DNA from: Hemibagrus wyckioides | Taxonomy: Eukaryota; Chordata; Actinopteri; Siluriformes; Bagridae | DNA: 64,000 nucleotides | Assembly (NCBI RefSeq): GCF_019097595.1 | Contig: NC_080712.1 | Span: 19,058,146-19,122,145, forward strand | Direction of reading: 5' to 3' | In this document: positions 57,048 through 64,000 of the stretch, piece by piece | How positions within the stretch are numbered: the first letter of the stretch is position 1 | Layout of the letters: the number at the start of each line of letters is the position of its first letter | The notes under the pieces: generated by a model | The model's database searches: none | Told to the model about the DNA's origin: nothing | Seen by the model: only the letters and a program-made list of their open reading frames with translations | Made by a program: the position numbers and the translations under genes

Positions 57048-57600
57048 TAAATTATCCTCCATACAAGGTCCTGTAAATGAACTGTTGTAAGAAGGACAGT
57101 GTATTAGAATGAGGGCATAAATATAATCCATCATCTAGGTTACAATCATAATGATTCCATACTTTTTTAGAAAAATAATCAACCACTTTTGATTCAAGAA
57201 TGCAACCATGCTGTGGTAATCACTGTAATCAACCCACATTCTCTGGTAAAACAAAAATCATTTGGGTGTGACATCACAGCTTACTCCACATGGATGCTGT
57301 TTAAAATGGCAGCGCATGCAAATGCAAAATACTTTCCCATGTCTGCTCAGTAGACAACAAAAACAGCACAAATGTTTTACTATCTTAACACAATAGCACT
57401 GGCCATGGATTATTGTGTCTTTGAAAGAAAAAACTATCCACAACAAGGAAAAGCTAAAATACTTTATTTAATATAAATTCGTTTAGTTGGAATAACTGCT
57501 ACACAAAGTGAAAGAAAAAGATCAAGAGTGAAGGTGGTAGGCGGAAAAGTCAGAATACATCAGCATTCCTCAAGGCCCCAAAGCGCACACACACACACAT

Positions 57601-57814
<214 letters not shown>

Positions 57815-57818
<4 letters not shown>

Positions 57819-58836
57819 GTCCACCCTTTGCAGCTATAACAGCTTCAACTCTTCTGGAAAGGCTGTCCACAAGGTTTAGGAGTGTGTTTTTGGGAATTTT
57901 TGACCATTCTTCCAGAAGCGCATTTGTGAGGTCACACACTGATGTTGGACAAGAAGGCCTGGCTCTCAGTCTCCGCTCTAATTCATCCCAAAGGTGTTCT
58001 ATAGGGTTGAGGTCAGGACTCTGTGCAGGCCAGTCAAGTTCATCCACACCAGACTCTGTCATCCATGTCTTTATGGACCTTGCTTTGTGCACTGGTGCAC
58101 AGTCATGTTGGAAGAGGAAGGGGCCAGCTCCAAACTGTTCCCACAAAGTTGGGAGCATGGAATTGTCCAAAATGTCTTGGTATGCTGAAGCATTCAGAGT
58201 TCCTTTCACTGGAACTAAGGGGCCAAGCCCAGCTCCTGAAAAACAACCTCACACCATAATCCCCCCTCCACCAAACTTTACACTTGGCACAATGCAGTCA
58301 GACAAGTACCGTTCTCCTGGCAACCGCCAAACCCAGACTTGTCCATCAGATTGCCAGATGGAGAAGCGCGATTTGTCACTCCAGAGAACGCGTCTCCACT
58401 GCTCTAGAGTCTAGTGGCGGCGTGCTTTACACCACTGCATCCGACGCTTTGCATTGCACTTGGTGATGTATGGCTTGGATGCAGCTGCTCGGCCATGGAA
58501 ACCCATTCCATGAAGCTCTCTGCGCACTGTTCTTGAGCTAATCTGAAGGCCACATGAAGTTTGGAGGTCTGTAGCGATTGACTCTGCAGAAAGTTGGCGA
58601 CCTCTTCGCACTATGCGCCTCAGCATCCGCTGACCCCGCTCTGTCAGTTTACGTGGCCTACCACTTCGTGGCTGAGTTGCTGTCGTTCCCAAACATTTCC
58701 ACGTTCTTATAATACAGCTGACAGTTGACTGTGGAATATTTAGCAGCGAGGAAATTTCACAACTAGATTTGTTGCACAGGTGGCATCCTATCACAGTTCC
58801 ACGCTGGAATTCACTGAGCTCCTGAGAGCGACCCAT
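57815..58836 (-). pseudogene. Tc1 transposase, two nonsense mutations
   Basis: Starts [18 protein letters not shown]-to-TAG ends the first block after KARRH (near 58411), and TGG-to-TGA in the MVWG segment (near 58250) breaks the next. After that the frame is open with HDCAPVHK and [11 protein letters not shown], then runs into the (AT)n array and reads alternating Tyr-Ile. The lesions differ from those of copies 1 and 2. Confidence 0.92.
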
Positions 58837-58967
58837 TCTTTCACAAATGTTTGTAAAAACAGTCTGCATGCCTAGGTGCTTGATTTTATACACCTGTGGC
58901 CATGGAAGTGATTGGAACACCTGATTCTGATTATTTGGATGGGTGAGCGAATACTTTTGGCAATATA

Positions 58968-58970
<3 letters not shown>
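57815..58970 (-). mobile_element. Tc1 element, family 1 copy 3, left end lost
   Basis: 1156 bp. The right inverted end is complete (to gcaatatagtg at 58970), followed by a (TA)n array. The left ~80 bp, including the inverted repeat, is replaced by the (AT)n array. Compared with copy 1 the breakpoint falls at its internal ttatatgtgac. Confidence 0.93.
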
Positions 58971-59035
<65 letters not shown>

Positions 59036-59045
59036 TATATATATT
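58971..59045. repeat. (TA)n array
   Basis: Directly follows the right end of Tc1 copy 3; probably the original TA-rich insertion target. Confidence 0.9.
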
Positions 59046-59089
59046 GATGTGTGTGTGTGTATCTGTGTGTGTGCTTTATTATCTCATTC

Positions 59090-59650
59090 AGCTCTTTGTG
59101 TTGAAGTTGATGTGTTGGAAGCAGGAAAAATGGTCAAGCGTAAGAATCTGAACACCTCTGACAAAAAAAAAATGAGATGGCCAGAAGACTAGGTCATTCC
59201 ATCTTCAAAACTGCAGGTCTTCTGCATGTTCCTGGTATGCAGTATTTAGCAGTAACCAAAAGAGGTTCAAGGAAAAGCAACCGGTGAACCGCTGACATGA
59301 TCATAGGGCATTGATTTATGTGGGAAGGGCTACAGAAGAGCTACTGTAGCAGAAATTGCTGAAAGGGTTAGTGCTGGCTATGACAGAAAAGTGTGAGAAC
59401 ACACAGTGCATCACAGCTTGCCATGTACCGGGATGTACATCTGCAGACAGGTCTGATGCTGACCCCTGTTACCTGCTAAAGTACCTACAATGGGTATGTG
59501 AGCATCAGAACTGGACCACTGAGAAATGTACATCAGGTGAACGGCAATGTTCTGGGAAATGTTGAATCTTGGCATTCATGTGGATGTTACTCTGACATGT
59601 ACCACCTACCTAAACATTGTAGCAGACCAAGTACACCCCTTCATGGCAAT
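59090..59650 (+). pseudogene. Tc1/mariner remnant, gapped
   Basis: Blocks in order: gttggaagcaggaaaaatgg, tcaagcgtaagaatctgaac, gaagagctactgtagcagaa, gctggctatgacagaaaagt, caatgggtatgtgagcatca and accacctacctaaacattgt. These belong to one widespread fish Tc1/mariner family with internal deletions between blocks. Catalytic segments are missing. Confidence 0.72.
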
Positions 59651-59689
59651 GGTATTCCCTAATGGCAGTGGCTTCTTTTAGATATTTTG

Positions 59690-59945
59690 TACACTGCAAT
59701 CCCAGAATCCCAGAAGATCACCAGTTACAGAAATATTATAACCAGCTAGTGTGGCTCCAGCAATCATGCCACAGTTAAATTCACTGAGATTACATTTTTT
59801 GGCCCATACTATCGTATGATGTGAAAATTACCCGTAGCTGCTGGTCCGTATCTGCATGGTTTTATGCACTGCACTGCTGCTACACAATTGGCTAATTAGA
59901 TATTTGCATGAATGCAGTGTACAGGTGTTCAGTGAGTGTACGTTA
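59690..59945 (+). repeat. recurrent transposon-like repeat
   Basis: aatcccagaagatcaccagt, gcaatcatgccacagttaaa, ttcactgagattacattttt and tggctaattagatatttgca. Same block order as 12800-13060. Confidence 0.65.
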
Positions 59946-61234
59946 TCAGTGATAAATATTCCTTTCCACCTTTTTTCTCTCTCCCAAAAAAATGCAGCTT
60001 GACATTTTACTGAGAATTTTACTGAAAATAAATAATACAACTTTGTCCTGAAGTCTTTGCAAAATGTTAAATAAACACCTCACAGGGAAAAAAAGTTATT
60101 TCTTTGTAAAAACAACTGGTTTTGGTTGGGCAGCAAAGTAGTAAGCTGTTGCAGATGAGTGTTTTATTTTTAAACTGACAGACAGAGCTTTGATAGAGCA
60201 AAGAAGTAGGCAAGGGTCAAGCATCAGGCGATCAAACACAGCAAGTTAGACAAAAAAACAGAATCCACAAAATCAATCAGAAAAAGAAAAACAAAACAAA
60301 ACAAAAAAATGAAATAAATAAAATATTACAACACCTTGCACAAAAACAAGGCTTGGTATAACATGGGACGATGGTGTGGTGGTTTGTGAATGCTTAATTT
60401 TATATAGAGTTATGAAATTGTCAAAAAAAAAGTACAGCTTATATAGTATAGTATTTCAAAAAAACATTGCAGTCATTTCTCGTAAACTGATCAGGTCTAC
60501 AGTGTTCTGTCAAGGTGCCAGTTCTAAATGTAACTCAAATCTTCAACAGAGAAAATGTAAAAGAGTTTTGTTAAAAAGCTAAAAAATGTTTGATAAATGT
60601 TTGAAAAATGAAATGATATGATGATACTCCATCACTACTACTACAGTGAGGGAAAAAATTATTTGATCCCCTGCTGATTTTGTATGTTTGCCCACTGACA
60701 AAGAAATGATCAGTCTGTAATTTTCATGGTTTATCTGAACAGTGAGAGACAGAATAACAACAAAAAAAAAAAATCCAGAAAAACACATTGATTTGCATTT
60801 TATTGAGTGAAAAAAGTATTTGACCCCTTTGCAAAACATGACTTAGTACTTGGTGGCAAACCATTGTTGGCAATCACAGACGTCAGACATTTCTTGTAGT
60901 TTGCACACATCTCACATCTCAAGGAATTTGGGCCCACTCCTCTTTGCAGATCCTCTCCAAGTCATTAAGGTTTGTGGCTGACCCTTCAGCTCCCTCCACA
61001 GATTTTCTATGGGATTAAGGTCTGGAGACTGGCTAGGCCACTACAGGACCTTAATGTGCTTCTTTTTGAACCACTCCTTTGTTGCCTTGGCCACGTGTTT
61101 TGGGTCATTGTCAGGCTGGAATATCCATCCACGACCCATTTTCAATGCCCTGGCTGAGGGAAGGAGGTTCTCATCCAAGATTTAACGGTACATGGCCCTG
61201 TCCATCGTCCCTTTGATGCGGTGCAGTTGTCCTG

Positions 61235-61765
61235 TCACCTGAGGATGGTGTACTTGGGGTCATAAGCAGCATTCCTCCTCCTCCAAACACGGCGAGTTGA
61301 GTTGATGCCAAAGAGCTGGATTTTGGTCTCATTTGACCACAACACTTTCACCCAGTTCTCCTCTGAATCATTCAGATGTTCACTGGCAAACTTCAGATGA
61401 GCCTGTACATGTGCTTTCTTTAGCAGGGGGACCTTGCGGACGCTACTGGATTTCAGTCTTTCACCGCGTAGTGTGTTACCAATTGTTTTCTTGGTGACCA
61501 TGGTCCCAGCTCCCTTCAGATCATTGACAAAGTCCTCCAGTGTAATTCTGGGCTGATTCCTCGCCGTTCTCATGATCAATGAAACTCCATGAGGTGAGAC
61601 CTTGCATGGAGCCCCAGACCAAGGAAGATTGACAGTCCTTTTGTGATTCTTCCATTTGGGAATAATCGCACCAACTGTTGTGACCTTCTCACCAAGCTGC
61701 TTGGCGATGGTCTTGTAGCTCATTCCAGCCTTGTGTAGGTCTACAATCTTGTCCCTGACATCCAT
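61235..61765 (-). pseudogene. Tc1 transposase, N-terminal half
   Basis: 176 codons starting [20 protein letters not shown] (paired-like HTH), then the region leading to [12 protein letters not shown], where Asn replaces the first catalytic Asp. The frame ends soon after YDPKYTILR. Downstream on the minus strand (61234 to ~60840) text related to the second Asp and Glu blocks exists but the segment with the G-rich MVWG motif is deleted and no frame joins them. Confidence 0.9.
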
Positions 61766-61844
61766 GGACAGCTCTTGGCCATGATGGAGAGTTTGGAATC
61801 TGATTGATTGCTTCCTTCTGTGGACAGGTGTCTTTCATACAGGT

Positions 61845-61910
61845 AATGAGCTGAGATTAAGAGCACTCCCTGAGAGTGCTCCTACTGTAATCTCAGCTCC
61901 TTACCTGTAT
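61845..61910. repeat. imperfect palindrome, hairpin-capable
   Basis: ggtaatgagctgagatta on one arm and taatctcagctccttacc on the other, with a second pair (gagcactc/gagtgctc) close to the centre. Part of the Tc1 element's end region. Confidence 0.85.
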
Positions 61911-62984
61911 AAAAGACACCTGGGAGCCAGAAATCTTTCTGATTGATAGGGGATCAAATACTTATTTCACTCATTAAAATGCAAATCAATGTATAATTTT
62001 TCTGAAATGTATTTTTCTGGATTTTTTTTATTCTGCCTCTCACTGCTCAAATACACCTACCATTAAAATTACAGACTGATCATTTCTTTGTCAGGGGGCA
62101 AACGTACAAAATCAGGAGGGGATCAAATAATTTTTTCCCTCACTGTATGTGAGATAATGAGACTTTGAATACTTAAAATAAATTAAATACTTTAAATCAA
62201 GACTAACACCTTAACACACAAATGAGTAGCTCAATTACATGATTATACTGAGGGGATTTTGTTGTATGTTCCACTATTCTTGCAAAGAAACATTCAGTGT
62301 GTTGTGTCTGTGTTTCTACCTCACTAAAGGCTATTTGTTTAACTGGGTAAACATGTGTAGTAAGCATCATTTACTGTTATTCTCAAGTAAGATAATGAAC
62401 TAGTTCAATACAGTGTAGACATAAGTGAGAATAAAATAACTGACCTTGTGGAGTCATGTAATCTGAATGACAGAAATACCCACGCATTTTCAAGCACTCA
62501 GGTGGTTTTTAAATAGTCATGTTTCTATATATAACCATTCCCCTTAACAAAGAATGCTTGAGCATCCCTTCTTCTAAAAGTGTAAATGCATACATGCCAT
62601 TAGTGTAAGTAGATTTCGCTGTGGTAAAATTAGGTTACGAATTACTTCAGTGCATTCAAAGATTTAGAAGTTCAGGAGCATCCTTGTTATAAACCAATGA
62701 ATGACAAAGCAGACTAAGAATCAATATCAGTTGGTATCTAATATTCTGCAGACCATATAATGGAGCAAGGCATGTTCAGCATGCGTGTGCAGCGCATGTC
62801 CACTTGGCTCTGTTTGTATAATCAGATTAATCACAATACTGATAGTCATTAGCGGTAAACGTCTGGTTTCTCTGTCCTGTCCTAATGGCTCTCGTGGTTA
62901 AACTGCACTGCTTTCTGAAGTAAGGAAGGAGGCAGAGGTTTGTTTAATTTAGTTTGTTGTTTTGTGTTGAACTTGTTGTTGTAT

Positions 62985-63106
62985 GTTTATGTAGCACCAG
63001 GTCCTGGAGAAACATTGTTTCATTTCACTATGTACTGCGCCAGCTATATGTGGTTGAAATGACAATAAAGCTTCTTGAATCTCTTGAATCTCTTGAATCT
63101 CTTGAA
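62985..63106 (+). mobile_element. LINE 3' end with (TCTTGAA)n tail
   Basis: ggtcctggagaaacattgtt, ttcactatgtactgcgccag, ggttgaaatgacaataaagc, then four imperfect cttgaatct units. Confidence 0.65.
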
Positions 63107-63439
63107 TTCTCTCACTGAAGCTTATGTATTAATGCACTCCCTGAGTCACACAAATGTTGCAGCAGCAGAGCAATTTCATGCTCAGCACCAACTCTCAATT
63201 ATGATAATGTCTTGCAATTCAGGAAAGGTGGAGGTGCACTGCTCTGCACAATTATCAAAACATGTACAGCATGTATACACGTACAAATACACTCCAGGGC
63301 TATTCACACAGCCCATGTACTGCTGTGCTGACAGGGGGAAGATGCACGTAATAGCATACAGCAAGGTCCAAAAGTCTGAGACTAGACTGAAAATCTGGGA
63401 TTTGTTTATTTCACTATAAACAATTAATTTAGTTCTCAA

Positions 63440-63845
63440 CACCAGCTCCATCAGCAAGAAAACCCAGCAGCATCTCTACTTCTTATGAAGGCTGAGGAAA
63501 GCCCACCTTCACCCATCTTGACAACGTTTTACAGAGGGACCATCAAGAGCACCCTGAGCAGCTGCATCGCTGCCTGGTTTGGGAATTGCACCGTCTCGGG
63601 TTCATGAGAGCCTGCAGTGGATAGTGAGGACAGCTGAGAAGATCATCAGAGTCTCTCGTCCCTCTATCAAGGACATTTACACCACACACTGCATCCACAA
63701 AGACAACAGCATTGTGGATGAACTCACACACCCTTCATATTCACTTTTCACCCTCCTGCCATCTGGAAAAAGGTACCAAAGCATTCGGGCAGCAGACTGC
63801 CCTCATGCCTTATCTCTTCTACTGAAGTTTGTGTTCAGATGACAC
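63440..63845 (+). pseudogene. LINE ORF2 C-terminal fragment
   Basis: The plus-strand frame 63579-63842 reads ESLQWIVRTAEKIIRVSRPS, KDIYTTHCIHKDNSIVDE and LFTLLPSGKRYQSIRA, the conserved C-terminal region of fish non-LTR retrotransposon ORF2. The upstream part (63480-63580) continues in another frame with stops. Truncated; no RT core here. Confidence 0.82.
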
Positions 63846-64000
63846 TCTGATGGATTTGATCTAATATGAATCATAAGGTTTAGCACAAACTTGCAGAGTG
63901 CAAAAAGAATGCAAAAAGAAGAATTTTCTCTATAGTAGCCTCAGGCTTTTGGACCTCCAGAGAGAAAAAGCAATCAGCTTTGACACAGTAAAACATGCCA

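Larger units (their letters stand above)
60644..62145 (-). mobile_element. Tc1-like element, ~1.5 kb
   Basis: 1502 bp with inverted ends CAGTGAGGGAAAAAATTATT at left and ttttttccctcactg at right. TA lies at both sides. Each end region is ~200 bp with an inner copy of the gatcaaa motif. Transposase on the minus strand. A long near-palindrome lies in the right end (61845-61910). Confidence 0.92.

Overview
This window is vertebrate, almost certainly teleost, genomic DNA on which I recognise one host gene: the ortholog of protocadherin-15 (pcdh15), on the minus strand. Sixteen consecutive coding exons lie between 55739 (5' side) and 2588 (3' side). All have AG/GT boundaries and open frames, their intron phases match at every junction, and together they give exactly 2394 nt (798 codons). 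They encode EC2 through the start of EC9 of the giant cadherin that forms the lower half of hair-cell tip links. Signal peptide, EC1, the remaining EC repeats, transmembrane segment and cytoplasmic tail are not in the window. Teleosts have pcdh15a and pcdh15b; I cannot tell which this is.

Most of the other sequence is intron loaded with mobile-element debris. Tc1/mariner DNA transposons dominate. There are three copies of one ~1.25 kb family (21193-22440 plus; 43572-44811 and 57815-58970 minus), a ~1.5 kb element with its DD34E triad still readable (10365-11865), an IR/DR-type element (24438-26013), another ~1.5 kb element (60644-62145), two internally deleted derivatives with both ends preserved (46366-46904, 56495-57047), and several older remnants. 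A DIRS-like retrotransposon with inverted terminal repeats (24158-27868) carries the IR/DR Tc1 element nested inside it. A PIF/Harbinger (HARBI1-like) transposase fragment lies just upstream (23337-23830). LINE pieces sit at both window edges, and tRNA-derived SINEs and a widespread fish interspersed repeat are scattered through the introns. Every transposase copy is broken.

Layout by position: 1-2570 LINE tail, SINE, Tc1 remnant and repeat downstream of exon P; 2588-17720 exons P, O, N, M with long introns and one Tc1 element; 17721-32815 the most transposon-rich introns, around exon L; 32816-43234 exons K to F, fairly dense; 43235-55739 exons E to A with Tc1 copies, SINEs and a minisatellite; 55740-64000 an intron (>8.2 kb) made largely of Tc1 elements, (AT)n arrays and LINE fragments. 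Simple repeats are abundant, and several abut splice sites. The repeat mix (Mermaid-like SINEs, Tc1 families, DIRS) fits an otophysan fish such as a catfish, but that is inference.

I found no second complete host gene, no RNA gene and no CRISPR array. The most interesting unexplained signals are an exon-like open segment inside the intron between exons O and P (4538-4655), (CT)n microsatellites serving as polypyrimidine tracts for three successive exons, and a 15-bp minisatellite at 53.3-53.6 kb.
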